Origin: Cephalopachus bancanus
Taxonomy: Eukaryota; Chordata; Mammalia; Primates; Tarsiidae
Assembly (NCBI GenBank): GCA_027257055.1
Contig: JAPVLO010000133.1
Location: forward strand, 4,588,001-4,652,000
Length of the DNA stretch: 64,000 nucleotides
Direction: 5' to 3'
Under the pieces are notes generated by a model. That model saw only the letters and a list, made by a program, of their open reading frames with translations. It searched no databases and was not told where the DNA came from. The position numbers and the translations under genes are program-made. Below are positions 44,196 through 55,968 of this stretch, one piece after another. Each line of letters starts with the position of its first letter. Position 1 is the first letter of the stretch.

Positions 44196-44720
44196 CACTT
44201 TTGCCCTGAGACTTCTCCAACACGTATCTAGGTCTTCTCCCCATTGCCTCACCCATTGGAGCCCATTCCAGTGGAAAGAAAAGAGGATGGGAGGATGCTT
44301 AGACCCACATCTTAAGCCTTATTCATAACTTTTTAATTATCTTCCCATCTGCTAATCAGGCCCTCCAGACTTCTTGGGTGAGAAACATGGCCTGGCGTCA
44401 AGTGTTCTCCCTTCCATAATCACCGCATAAACCCTATGTTCCAAGGACTCCAAGGCTCTGCCTGCAGTATGAAAAGCCAAGCTGTTGGAACCTCCAGCAT
44501 CCTTTCTTCCACAAAATCCTGGGTTTTGTCATTAATGCTGCAAATTATTTCCCTCTCCCCACTCTTTTTTATTGGATAGAAACCTGAAGTTAGTTTAGAT
44601 TTTCACTTTTCCCTCCATGTAGTCCAGGTGCCCTCAATAAAACTGACCCAATTACAGCAGCAGGAATGACTACTCCCTTGGTGCTTGAAATCTAATTCCC
44701 ATGGTAAATATTTTATAGTT
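44196..44720. other. Non-coding, no recognisable element
   Basis: Pyrimidine-rich unassigned sequence with no gene features. Confidence 0.4.
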
Positions 44721-45030
44721 TTGTTGTTGTTTTGTTTTGTTTTTTATTTTGAGTTGGAGTCTTGCTCCATTGCCCAGGCTAGAGTGCAGTGGCATACTCA
44801 CGGCCACCCCAGCATCAACCTGCTGGGCTCCAGCGATCCTTCCCCCTCAGTCTTCCAAGTAGCCAGAATGACAGGCATGAGCTACCACGCCCGGCTGATT
44901 TTTTGATTTATTGTAGAGATGAGGTCTCGCCAAGTTGCCCAGGCGGGTCTCGAACCCGCGCGTTCAGGCAATCCACTCACCTCAGCCTCCCAAAGGCGCG
45001 GGATTACAGGCTGAGCCACTGAGCCCAGCT
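44721..45030 (-). mobile_element. Dimeric Alu, young-type subfamily
   Basis: Reverse-complement copy with a (TTTTG)n head. The left-arm block keeps GGCGGGTCTCGAACCCGC, the perfect tRNA-like hairpin. The right-arm GC hairpin is decayed ('catactcacggccaccccag'). Flanks 'tatagttttg' and 'tatggtttta' may be a worn target-site duplication. Confidence 0.92.
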
Positions 45031-45245
45031 GCACTATGGTTTTAAGGAAGCAAATCTTCTTGTCTTCAACTTCCATTTGTACATGTTCCATATGCAGTGT
45101 GGACCTTTCCACCTCCTAGCACAATTAGATTTCTTTCTCCTTACATCAAAAGGCATACCCTTCTTCTATCCTAAATCTTATGACAGTGTATTGTCCTGGG
45201 ATACAAAGATGCTCAGGGCCTCCAGAGAAGGGTTATTTTGAGATA

Positions 45246-45494
45246 TTAGGATTTTTTTGGGGGGGGTGTACTTCCTTTATTGACTGATAAATCCATCATA
45301 GGACATCTTGGTTTTGCTAGCTTTATAGTTTTCTGGTAATGGTGAAAACTGACATTAGTGTTGGGCTGTTTTGGTCCTTGGTGGGAGGTTCTGAAACAAA
45401 TACATTGTAGGATGTGGATAGAAAGGCTAACAGCAAACTTGTTCAACAACCTTGTGTCTGCCATCCTGACTGCTGCCAGAGATGGCCGCTTCAA
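45246..45494 (-). pseudogene. Possible processed pseudogene 3' end, unidentified
   Basis: On the minus strand an open frame of 82 codons contains an internal Met-Ala start-like 'MADTRLLNKFAVSLSIHILQ'. It ends at an AATAAA signal (plus-strand TTTATT at 45276-45281), followed about 17 bases later by a short A run (45252-45258). That is the order expected at a retroposed cDNA end. I do not recognise the protein and the A run is only seven bases, so chance is a real alternative. Confidence 0.25.
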
Positions 45495-46149
45495 GCAGTA
45501 TCTGGTGAGAGTGAATTAAGGAGAGTGTTGGTAAGATATATCTAAAAATGTATTTCTAGAATGTAGTATATTTAAATGCAAACAGTTTTATTTCAGCTTT
45601 TCTTTATACTCATTTCTTGCTTCATTACCTGGAAAGAAAAGCAACATCAAACAATTAAAGTGGTGAAGGTTATTGATATAACTCCTTTAATTGTAACTGT
45701 AAGCCTTAGTGGACTATCAGATTTTTCAAATTACATTGGATAAAACCACATAAAACCATAGTGTGAGTTATTCAATACAGTACTTTAAATCTATTTTATC
45801 AAGCCATGTCATAAAATGTTTATGCCAACTACGGTCAATCCATTTATATCACCTTATAAAGTGTTTAATAATTTCTAATTTGTTTTAACACAAAACACTT
45901 GCAGAACTTACTAGTTTTTAGAAATACATTTCTTACTTTTTAATTAACTATATAAGTAACATTTGACAATTTGTATCTAAAAAGTTAATGAAGTCATTTC
46001 TGAATTATTTCCAAAAATTGAACTCATGCACACATATTTGCTGAAAAAAACCCATGATTTTTATCATACTATGTGCCTCCTAATAACTTATAATTTTAGG
46101 TACCCAATAACTGCATTGTAATGCAATAACAAATTAAAAATGTTATTTT
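45495..46149. other. AT-rich non-coding stretch
   Basis: AT-rich, no recognisable repeat or gene. Confidence 0.45.
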
Positions 46150-46454
46150 GAGGACTTTCTGTTTCCTAGCTTGCACAACAAGAAAACAGCTGAACAAAAT
46201 AAAAAGCCCCTGTTTTGCTTAGATTCATCAGAGAATAGAGGCCCAGAACAAACTGCTGCCCCTAAAATTGGACAAACAGACAGGAGGATCCAGGGCTGAA
46301 GCCAGCTTTGGCAGGAAAACTTGACACTGTAACTGATGGAGGTTACATGATGGAGGTTACTGATGGAGGTTCCATGTACACTAGCTGAAAGTTAAAAAAC
46401 TCCAGGGGATCAATCTTAAGAGGGTCCCCACATTTTCTCTACATTTTTCTAGGT

Positions 46455-46743
46455 TTGTTTTTTTTTTTTGAGTTGGAGTCTCACTCGGTCGCCCAGACTG
46501 GAGTGCAGTGGCCACTCCCGGCCACCGCAGCCTCACCTGCTGTGCTCCAGCGATCCTTCTGCCTCAGCCTTCCGAGTAGCCGGAATTACAGGCACGCGCT
46601 ACCACGCCCGGCTGATTTTTTTGATTTATTGTAGAGATGAGGTCTCGTTGCTCAGGCGGGTCTCGAACCCGCGGGCTCAGGCAATCCACTCACCTCAGCC
46701 TCCCAAAGGCGCGGGATTACAGGCTGAGCCACCGATCCCGGCT
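46455..46743 (-). mobile_element. Dimeric Alu, young-type, near-consensus
   Basis: Reverse-complement copy with a T tail and few mutations. It holds the perfect hairpin GCGGGTCTCGAACCCGC at 46656-46672. Flanks 'ttctaggttt' and 'ttctagtttt' are a plausible target-site duplication. One of the least diverged copies in the window. Confidence 0.95.
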
Positions 46744-46857
46744 CCTTCTAGTTTTCTAGTAGAAGGCGGAGAGCAGTAGCTACTTTTGAAATATGCCCTG
46801 AACTCTCAATTCTCCTCAACAAGACCTATACTTGAGGAGAATTATTTTACCAGAGGG

Positions 46858-47142
46858 TAAGGGTCTCTCTTTTTTGTCCAGGCTGCAGTGCGTTGGCATG
46901 ATCATGGCTCACTGTAGCCTCAACCTCTTGGACCCAGGTGATCCTCCTGCCTCAGCTTCCCGAGTAGTTGGGACTACAGGTATGTGCCACTACACCTGGC
47001 TAATTTGTTGACTTTTTTTTTTTAATAGAGACGAGACTTTGCTATGCTGCTCAGGCTGGTCTCAAACTTCTGGATTCAAGCCATCATTCCACGCTGGCCT
47101 CCCAAATTGCTGGGATTATAGGCATGAGCCACTGTGCCCCGC
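46858..47142 (-). mobile_element. AluJ-like dimeric Alu
   Basis: Reverse-complement Alu lacking the first bases of the tail side: 'ggctgcagtgcgttggcatg', 'cactgtagcctcaacctctt', 'gtagttgggactacaggtat', T run at 47012-47023, 'gctgggattataggcatgag'. Old-type wording. It sits 115 bases from the young-type Alu in the same orientation. Confidence 0.88.
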
Positions 47143-47856
47143 TTCTGACTAGGGATTTACTAAGGGGTAACCAACACAGGGAAAGGGAAATGTCCAACAC
47201 AAGCTCATTAAAAGACAAGCCCTCATCACAGAACTGTATATACCGTCCCTCAATACCTTACCACCACATCAACAGGACTCTCATATAGTCATAAGGATTG
47301 CAGCTACTAGAACTGCATGCCTCATACCCAATTTAACAAGTCTCCTAATATGCAAAGACAACAAGGGGAAACAAAAACAAAGACACTAGAGGAAATTTTA
47401 GCCTCTAACACCAGTTACAACAAATACATATAGGTTCGTCCCTTGCCAGATAAACACACAACCTGATAATCAACGTTTATCTATCTCAATTCTTTTACCT
47501 GATACATCATGTCTGACATTTTAACAAAAATTCTTAGGCATACTAAGAGACTTTGAAGAGATAGCAAGAATTAGAACCAGACTCAGATATGACAGAGATG
47601 CCAACATTATCAGACTGGGAGTTTAGTACAGCTGTGACTAATATGTCAAGGGCTCCTATAGAAAGAGTGGCAGCATGTGAGAAGTGATGGATAAAACAGG
47701 CAGAGAGATAGACTCTTGAAGAATCAGAAGCAAATGTCAGAAGTGAAAAACAGTGTGACAGAGATGAAGGAAGCCTTTGAGAAGTTCATCAATGCAGACT
47801 GGATAATGGCTGAAGACAACATCAATGAGTTTGCAGAAGCAGAGAGTAGAATGGTG

Positions 47857-48112
47857 GTGCCAGGGGTAGGAGATGAGGAGATGTTGGTCCAAGGGTACAA
47901 ACTTTAACTTATGGGATGGGTAAGTTCTGGAAGCACATGCACAACATGGTGATGATGCATAACACACAAAGATGGTAGCCATGTGAGGTGAGAGATGTAT
48001 TGGTTAGATTGTGGAAATAATTTCACAGTGTATATGTATATTATATCATCATGTTGTGTACCTTGATTGTAATTTTTGTTTGTCAACAGTACTGCTATAA
48101 AACTGGGGAAAA
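47857..48112 (+). mobile_element. L1 3' UTR end nested in HAL1
   Basis: Interrupts the HAL1 words between 'gcagaagcagagagtagaat' and 'aagtcagtgactttgaaga'. It reads 'ggagatgttggtccaagggt', 'acttatgggatgggtaagtt', 'ggtagccatgtgaggtgaga', 'atcatcatgttgtgtacctt' and 'aaaactgggg', which is the L1MA/L1MB 3' end. So it is younger than HAL1. Confidence 0.75.
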
Positions 48113-48639
48113 GTCAGTGACTTTGAAGAAATGTCAATATAAACTTCGAAACTGAAATGCAATGAGAAGAAAGAATAAAAGAGATGAAACAGAATATCCA
48201 AGAACTGTGGAAGAATTGTGAAATGTGTAACATAAGCGTTATGAGACTACCAGAAGGAAAAGAAAACAAGATAGGAACAGAAAAAATATTTGAAGTAATA
48301 ATGGCTGAGGATTTTCAAAAATCAAAGATAGAAACAAAACCACAGAGCTGGGAAACTTGGAGAACATCAAAGGCAGGATAAATACCAAAAGCAAAACAAA
48401 ACAATGACAACAAAAAACCCAAACCAAAAAATTGCATCTAGGCATATCATATTCACACGGCAGAACACCAAAGATAAAGAGAAAATCTTGACAGAAGTCT
48501 GGGCTGGTGGCAGGGGGTAAGGAGAAACCTTACCTATAAGGAACAAAAATAAGAATTATACGGAACTTCTCTTCAGAAATCATGCAAGCATGAAGAGAGT
48601 GGAGTGAAATATTAAAATTTTCATGGTATTTAGTTTTTC

Positions 48640-49015
48640 ATGACTTGTTTTAGCCAATGAAGCATTAGTAAATATGATATATGAGGAAGCTTGGTAAGTG
48701 CTTACACATCGGGCTAATCTTCCTGGAAGCTCCTTCTGGGAACTATGTTACTATGAGAGGCCCGAGCAAACACCCGGAGAGGCCCAAATAAAGAACTAGG
48801 CCCCTGGCCAACAGTCACATCTAGACCTCCACCTGCTGCCAGCACCACCTGCCATTCACGTGGAAGAGGCTGTAATTTGGACTTTTCAGCTGTCCCAGTG
48901 TGTCACATGAAGTAAAAAAACCACCTAATCAATGCATAAGATTATGAAAAATAGTAAATTGTTGTTTTAAGCCATTAAGTTTTCAGGTGGTTTGCTATGC
49001 AATAATAGATAAGAA
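48640..49015 (+). mobile_element. MLT1-like (MaLR) LTR
   Basis: Words near the 3' end 'gttgttttaagccattaagt' and 'tttgctatgcaataatagat' match the end of MLT1-like LTRs, with 'gagaggcccgagcaaacacc' and 'cagcaccacctgccattcac' upstream. The terminal 'caataatagataagaaaaa' is repeated once at 49028. The family member is uncertain. Confidence 0.6.
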
Positions 49016-50381
49016 AAAGCAAATACAATAATAGATAAGAAAAAAAAATCCTTTTTATAATTTATTTTTTAATAAATTTTATAATGTCCTTGAAAACATA
49101 TGTTAAATCAGACTTTTTCTGGGTGATTGTAAGTCTGATTTGTCTAACTGGCTTGATCATGAGGACTATATTGTCTTTAAATTTTAAAAAATATATAACG
49201 CGCATTTAATGATCATTTTGTAAGTCTTAGAAAATACTTTGTGGTAATTTTCCCAGAAATTGAGAAAATAAATATCTCAGATGACACGCAGTATCCTTTT
49301 GAAAGTCAGGTGACCCCTAATTTTTTGCTTTCAACACAACTGAAGGAAATTGCAGTTGTTTCTAGAGAACAGGCAGTTTTGTGATTTCTAGCATTTAACT
49401 CTGAAGGAATTCACTAAATTGAGTAACATTGCTGTAGCAAGGTGTTTTTCCACTCTCATCTATTAAAAAATGTGAACAATATTTTTAACCTATTTATAAA
49501 AACAAAGATAGAAATAGTTGATGCTGCACTCTATCATTCTAGCAATGAGTGATATTCATTCATGAACATTTGAGCTACATGGATAAAAACAACATTATGT
49601 ATCTTATTAATAAATCACTTCTGGAAAATTTTACTTTATTTTGCTTTGATTAATTATATCCTAATGATAGCTTTAGTGATAACTAAATATGGAAGAATAT
49701 CATAATATTTAGAGATTATTTTTGGTCATAGAAAAAATATTTCTGTTTACAAACATATTTTGAAGAGAAGTATGATATGATCAATGAAATATTTTCAACC
49801 ATAAAACTAATATTTTAAGATAAGAAACATATCTTTGCAACTATTTAGCTTGAAAATTTAATTCAACTTGAAAAACATTGGGTGACAACTTTATATGAAT
49901 ATGGTAGTACAAACTTTTAAAAAAATTCTTTTAGGGAATAGCAAGCAAACAATCACTGGAGGCACTCACTCTGAGATTATTTTCAACTCTAAAACTTGGG
50001 TATTCACCTAACTTATCTCACATAACTCATGTAAAGCTCTGTGCATGGCTGTTAATAATTCATAAATAGGTATCTGTGTCTCAGGGAAGCTAATTTTCTC
50101 AACACAGTTTGTCACACTGTTGGAAAATGCCAGAGTAAGTCCTGGACTGGCACTACTTGTTCCCAGTTTGCTGCAGTGTCCTGTCTACCATTCATCACTA
50201 GAAGGTCTAGGGTTCAGAACAGGGAAATTACAAAGCAAAACAGCAAACTAAGATCAAAGCCCGTTCTTATCAGTGAGCCATAAGGCTGGGTTGCTCAGCA
50301 CCATCAGACGTTAGTAATCAGTTGTAGAAGACAACTGATTCAAGGAAGATGACTCCTGTTCCCCTGAAGTTTCTACCACTC

Positions 50382-50384
<3 letters not shown>
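49016..50384. other. AT-rich non-coding stretch
   Basis: Strongly AT-rich to 49950, then mixed. No recognisable repeat or gene. Confidence 0.45.

Positions 50385-50442
<58 letters not shown>
50385..50442 (+). repeat. (CA)n microsatellite
   Basis: An uninterrupted CA run of about 58 bases, the longest perfect dinucleotide run in the window. Confidence 0.97.
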
Positions 50443-50445
<3 letters not shown>

Positions 50446-52323
50446 TCTCTTTTGCTTTCCAGAACCAATCTACCTTGTTTTGTTCTTTTCTTTCCAGATG
50501 CTCAGTTTGAAGTCAAACTCTAGTCCCTCTTTTTAAAAAGAAATTGCGACAAATTTTTAAGTGTACAGAACAGTAGTGTTAACTATAAACACAGTGTACC
50601 ACAGCAGGACACTAGAACATTTTGACCTTGTGTGACCGAATCTTTACGCCTTTTCCCTTCCCCAGCCACTAGCAACCACCATTCCAATTTCTGCTTCTGT
50701 GAGTTTATCTACTTTAGATACCATGTATAAAGGGATCCAAGCAGTATGTGTCCTTTTGTGATTGGCTTCTTTTGGGTAGCATGATGTTCTCAAGGTTCAT
50801 TCGTCCCATAGCATATGAGAATACTTCCTTTTTTTAAGCCCAAAAAATGCTCCACTGGGTATATATTACATTTTACTTATTTATGTGACTAGACACTCAT
50901 TAATTCCATATCTTGTGAATACATTGCAATGGACATGGGAGTGTAGTTATTTTGGGATAAATAGCCAGAAATAAATTGTGAGATCATGTGGTAGATCTAT
51001 TTTTATTTTTTTGAGGAACCTTAATTCTAGTTTCCACAGTGGCTGCACCATTTTATATTCCCACCCACAGTGCACAAGAGTTCTAATTTTTCCACACATC
51101 TTCATTAACACTTTTTATTTTCTGATTATTTTCATAACAGATATCCTAACAGCTATGAAGTTATATTTTAATTTGCAATTTTTGATGGTTAGTAATTTCA
51201 AGCATCTTTTAATCTACCTGCTGGCTATTTGCGTGTCTTCTTTGGCAAAATGCTCAAATCATTCACCCATTTTTAAATTAGTTTTTTTTTTCTTGTTTTG
51301 CTATTGCATTATATCAGTTTCTTATATATATCTATATAGGATATTAATCTTTTATTAGATATATAGTTGCAAACATTTCCTTTTCAGTAGATTGCCTTTT
51401 CACTCTGTTAGATATTTCCTTTGTTATGTGAAAGCTTTTGATTTTTATATAGTCCTATTTTTCTATTTGTGCTTTTGTTGCCTGAGCTTTTGGTAGCAAA
51501 AGTCATTGCCAAATCCATGGCTCCTATATATTCATTTGGGTGTTTTATGGCTTTGGGTCTTACATTTAAGTCTTTCATCTATTTTGAGTTGATTTATGTC
51601 TGTGGTGTAAGATAAGAGTCTAATTTCATTATTTTGCATGTGAATCATTTGTTAAAGAGATTATCTTTTCCCCTTTGTGTAGTCTTGGCACCTGTCTCAA
51701 AGACCAGTTGACAGTATATGCATGGGTTTATTTTGGGGCTTTTTATTCTCTTTTATTGGTTTTTGTGTCTATCTTTATGCCAGTTTTATAGTTTTTGATT
51801 ATTGTGCCTTTGTAATATGTTTTCAAATCAAGAAATGTGAGGCCTTCAGTTTTGTTTTGCTTTCTCAGAATTGCTTTGGCTATTCAGGGTCCTTTGTATT
51901 TCCATATAAGACAATTTGTATTTCTCATTTGTGTAAAAAATACAATTGGGATTTTGATAAGCACTACGTTGAATTTACAGACTGCTTTGAATAATACAGC
52001 CATTTTAACAATATTGTCTTTCAATCCATGTACACAGAATGTCTTGACATTTATGTTGTCTTCTTTAATTTATTTGTAATCTCAATTTATTTGATGTCTT
52101 CTTTAATTTATTTAAGAATGTTCAATAATTTTTAGTGTAAAAGGTTGTTACATCCTTAGTTAAGATTAGTCCTGAGTACTCTGTTCTTTTTAATGCTATT
52201 ATGGGTAGGATGGTTTTCTAACATTCCTTTTCAAATTGTTCATTCTTAGTATATAGAAATACAACTGTTTTTTGTATGTTGATTTTGTACTCTATAGTTT
52301 TACTGAATTTGTTTACTTGTTCT

Positions 52324-52331
<8 letters not shown>

Positions 52332-52378
<47 letters not shown>
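52332..52378 (+). repeat. (TG)n microsatellite in L1
   Basis: A TG run of about 47 bases at a point where L1 ORF2 has only a short T/G-rich word ('ttctgtgtgtttgtg'). It expanded after insertion of the L1. Confidence 0.95.
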
Positions 52379-52379
<1 letters not shown>

Positions 52380-52730
52380 TTCCTAGGATTCCTATATGTA
52401 AAATCATGTTATCTTTTTTTCTAATGTGATTTCCTTTTATTTATTTCTCTTGGCTAATTGCTCTTGCTAGGACTTCCAGTACCATTTTGAATAGAATGGG
52501 TAAAAGTAAGCATTCTTATCTTCTTTCTGGTTTTAGAAGAAAATATTTTAACTTTTCACCACTGAGTCCGATATTAGCAATGAGCTTGTCACATTTGGCT
52601 TTTATTATATTGAGATATCTTTTACATGTAATTTGTTGAGAGTTTTTTAATCATAAAAGAAGGTTGTCAGATGCTTTTTCTGCATCTATTACGATGATCA
52701 TATGACATTTATACTTTATTCTGTGAAGGT

Positions 52731-52996
52731 GACAAAGTCTTGCTCTGTGCAGTGGCATGATCATAGTTAATTGTAACCTTGGACTCCAGGGCTCAAGCAA
52801 TTTTCCTACCTTAGCTTCCAGAGTAGCTGGGACTACAGGTATGTGCCACCACACCCAACTAATTTTTAAATTTTTTTTTTGTAGTGACAGAATCTCACTG
52901 TGTTGCCCAGGCTGGACTCAAACTGGCTTCAAGCAACAGTTTCACCTTGGCCTCACAAACTGCTGGGATTATAGGTATAAACCACCTCACTCAATC
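52731..52996 (-). mobile_element. AluJ-like Alu in the old L1
   Basis: Reverse-complement old Alu: 'gcagtggcatgatcatagtt', 'gagtagctgggactacaggt', T run at 52871-52880, 'tcactgtgttgcccaggctg', 'aactgctgggattataggta'. Both ends are worn. The L1 reading resumes at 'atgatgtatgatcctttcaa'. Confidence 0.85.
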
Positions 52997-53690
52997 CATG
53001 GTTTGCATGTTGAACTATCCTTATGATGTATGATCCTTTCAATGTGCTGTTGAATTCAGTTTGCTAGTATTTTCTTCAGAATTTTTGCATTTACATTCAT
53101 CAAAGATATTGACCTATAATTTTTTCTTACAGTGTCAGGGTAATGCTGTCTTCATAAAATGAGTTTGGAGGTGTTTTCTCCTCTTCCATTTTTGGAAGAT
53201 TTTGAGAAATATTAGCATTAATTCTTTAAGTGTTTGGTAGAATTCACTAGTGAAGCCATCAGGTCCTGGACTTTGTTGAAGGAAGATTTATTTTAAAAAT
53301 GGATTCAGTCTTACTACTTGCTACGGGTCTGTTCAGATTTTCTATTTCTTCATAATTCAGTATTGGTAGATTCTATGTATCTAAAATTTATTTATTTCTT
53401 CTAAGTTACTCAATTTGTGGGCATATACTTGCTCATGGTAGTCACTTATCCTTTGTATTTATGTGGTAACAGTTGTAATGTCATCTCTTTTATTTCTGGT
53501 TTTACTTGAGTAGTTTCTCTTTTTTCTTTATTAATCTAGCTAAAAATTTAAAAATTTTGTCGATCTTTTAAAAAATCAACTCTTAGTTGATTTTTTAAAA
53601 ATTGTTTTTCTATATTTTATCTTATTTTTGTTCTCTTCATCATTATTTTTCTTCTGCTGCTAACTTTGGGCTTGGTTTGTTTTTCTTTTC

Positions 53691-53965
53691 TTTTTTTTTT
53701 TTTTTTGAGTTGGAGTCTCACTCTGTCGCCTAGACTGGAGTGCAGTGGCATGCTCATGGCCACCGCAGCCTCAATCTGCTGCGATCCTTCCGCCTCAGCC
53801 TTCCAAGTAGCCAGAACTACCATGCCAGGCTAATTTTTGATTTATTGTAGAGACAGGTCTCTCCAAGTTGTCTGGGTGGGTCTCGAGCCCGCGGGCTCAG
53901 ACAGTCCATTCACCTTGGCCTCCCAAAGTGCTGGGATTATAGGCTGAGCCACCGAGCCCGGCCAG
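53691..53965 (-). mobile_element. Dimeric Alu, young-type, in the old L1
   Basis: Target-site duplication TTTGTTTTTCTTTTC (53676-53690) and TGTGTTTTTCTTTTC (53966-53980), two differences. A deletion removes part of the left/right arm junction ('ctgctgcgatcc' in place of the usual longer word). The hairpin block is 'tctcgagcccgcgggctc', one change from intact. Confidence 0.93.
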
Positions 53966-54526
53966 TGTGTTTTTCTTTTCTAGTTTCATGAAATATAAAG
54001 TTACCTTGGCTTTTTGGGGATCTTCCTTTATTTTTTCTAATGTGAAAGTTTACTTTATAAACTTTCCTCTTTGTATTGCTTTTGCTACATTCCTTAAGTT
54101 CTAGTATGCTGTGTTTTTATTTTTATTTATTTAAAAATATTTTCTAATTTCTCTTTTGATTTCTTTCTTTGACCCATTTGTATTCAAGAGTGTTTTTTAA
54201 TCATAATAGAGTTGTGAATTTTCAGTTTTCCTTCTGCAATTGCTTTTCATTTTTTTCCCCATTGTGGTCAGAAAAGATCCTTGGTATAATTTGAGTTTGT
54301 TCAAATTTGTCAAGACTTGTTTTGTGGCCTAACATGTGATCTATTCTGGAGAATGTTTTGTTTGCACTTGAGAAGAATGTGTATCCTGGTCCTACTGGGT
54401 GAACTGTTCTGTATTTGTGTTAGGTCTGTTTGATCTATAGCGTTGTTTAAGTCCTCTGTTCCCTTACTGATCTTGTGTTTGGATGTACTATCCGTTATTG
54501 AAAGTGGGGTATTAAAATCCCCTACA

Positions 54527-54822
54527 GGCTGGGCTCGGTGACTCAGCCTGTAATCCCGAGCTTTGGGAGGCTGAGGTGAGTGAATTGCCTAAGCCCGCGG
54601 GTTCAAGACCCGCCTGGGCAACTTGGTGAGACCTCATCTCTACAATAAATAAATAAACAATTAGCCAGACATGGTAGCATGCGCCTGTAGTTCCAGCTAC
54701 TTGGAAGGCTGAAGCAGAAGGATTGCCAGAGCCCTGCAGGTCGAGGCTGCGGTGGCCGGAGTGGCCGGAATGGCCACTGCACTCCAGTCTGGGCGAATGA
54801 GTGAGACTCCAACTCCAAAAAA
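54527..54822 (+). mobile_element. Dimeric Alu, young-type, in the old L1
   Basis: Plus-strand copy, opposite to the L1. Target-site duplication AAAATCCCCTACA (54514-54526) and AAAATCCCCTATA (54823-54835). The hairpin region has a duplicated piece ('ggtggccggagtggccggaa'), extending the stem block. The linker is ATAAATAAATAAAC, longer than in other copies. Confidence 0.95.
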
Positions 54823-54964
54823 AAAATCCCCTATAATTATTGTGTTGCTGTCTATTTGTCTTTTCAGTTCTGTCAATATGTGCTTCATGTTGGATTCTCT
54901 GATGTTGGGTACAAATATACTTATAATTGCTCTATCTTCTTGGTGAATTGACCCTTTTATTATA

Positions 54965-55256
54965 AAAAATTTAAAAAAAAAAGAAAAGAAAACAAATTCT
55001 CATCAGAGTAAAGCTTCACCAGTACAGAGACTTTTTGTCTCTAGCATTGTTGTATTCTACAGCAGTTAACATGCTGCTTGATATAAAGCAGATAATTAAT
55101 AAATATTTATTCATTTAAATAAGACTCTACAATTTATCTAATTCACTGTTTACTGAAACTCAGAAAAAGCCAAGTTGAAAAAAATACAGTGTACCAATAT
55201 GTGAATTCAAATGAAAAACATTAATTTGGAAAAAAAAAACAACAGAAGAACAGCTA

Positions 55257-55299
<43 letters not shown>

Positions 55300-55320
55300 T
55301 GGTCTGATACAAGAGTAGAT
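54965..55320. other. Non-L1 insert in the old L1, with L2-like tail
   Basis: L1 reading stops after 'gacccttttattataaa' and resumes at 'ggtctgatacaagagtagat'. The insert begins with an A-rich run (AAAAAAAAAAGAAAAG). It contains 'agagactttttgtctctagc', 'ttaacatgctgcttgatata' and 'taataaatatttattcattt', which resemble the 3' end of L2, and then a TG run. It has no Alu or LTR words. Part of the TG run may come from the host L1. Confidence 0.55.
55260..55296 (+). repeat. (TG)n microsatellite
   Basis: A TG run of about 36 bases at the right edge of the non-L1 insert. Confidence 0.95.
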
Positions 55321-55686
55321 ACTCCTGCTCTCTTTTTTTACCATTTGCATGGAATATTTTTTCCTTTTTTTTCACTTTCAGCCTATGTGTATCTTAAAAT
55401 CTAAAGTGAGTCCCTTATAGACACAATACAGTTGGATTTTGTTTTATTATCCATTCAGCTACTCTATGTCTTTTCACTGGCACATTTAATCCATTTATAT
55501 TCAAAGCAATTACAGATAGGGAATAACTTATTATTGGCACTTTGTTAAGTATCTTATGGCTGTGTTGTAGCTTGTCTACCTTTTACTATCTTGATGCCTT
55601 CATTTGTGTTCTTTCTTTCTTTTTTTTGTAGTGATATGCTTTGATTATTTTCTCTTTTTGTTTTCAGTATCTTCATAGGTATTTTC

Positions 55687-55968
55687 CTTTTTTTGAGTTG
55701 GAGTCTCACTCTGTCGCCCAGACTGGAATGCAGTGGCCGCTCCCGGCCACCGCAGCCTCGACCTGCTGGGCTCCAGCGATCCTTCCGCCTCAGCCTTCCA
55801 AGTAGCCGGAATTACAGGCATGCGCTACCATGCCCGGCTGATTTTTTGATTTATTGTAGAGATGAGGTCTCCCTGCCCAGGCGGTTCTTGAACCCACAGG
55901 CTCAGGCAATCCACTAACCTTAGCCTCCCACAGGCGCGGGATTACAGGCTGAGCCACCGAGCCCGGCC
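55687..55968 (-). mobile_element. Dimeric Alu, young-type, in the old L1
   Basis: Target-site duplication AGGTATTTTC at 55677-55686 and 55969-55978, perfect. It keeps the perfect GTGGCCGCTCCCGGCCAC hairpin block (reverse strand) but has lost part of the left-arm hairpin ('ggttcttgaacccacagg'). Confidence 0.95.

Larger units (their letters stand above)
46150..48625 (+). mobile_element. HAL1/L1M-type element, three insertions
   Basis: Plus-strand HAL1-like sequence: a 5' part near 46150-46440 ('gatggaggttacatgatgg' has a local repeat), a middle part at 47160-47856 with 'gactcagatatgacagagat' and 'acagagatgaaggaagcctt', and an ORF1-like part at 48115-48625 with 'caagaactgtggaagaattg', 'gaagtaataatggctgagg' and 'aaccccaaag'-like words, ending 'gataaagagaaaatcttgac'. 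Only ORF1-related words occur, with no ORF2, which favours HAL1 over L1. Two Alus and one L1 3' end interrupt it. Confidence 0.75.

Noticed and set aside
46656..46672. A tRNA gene
   Set aside because: The T-arm-like hairpin is part of an Alu; there is no acceptor stem or anticodon arm around it.
50385..50442. CRISPR-like or other array
   Set aside because: Only a CA microsatellite; there are no spaced repeats with unique spacers anywhere in the window.
50978..51358. Another 126-codon plus-strand open frame
   Set aside because: Antisense to the 3' part of ORF2 in the large old L1.
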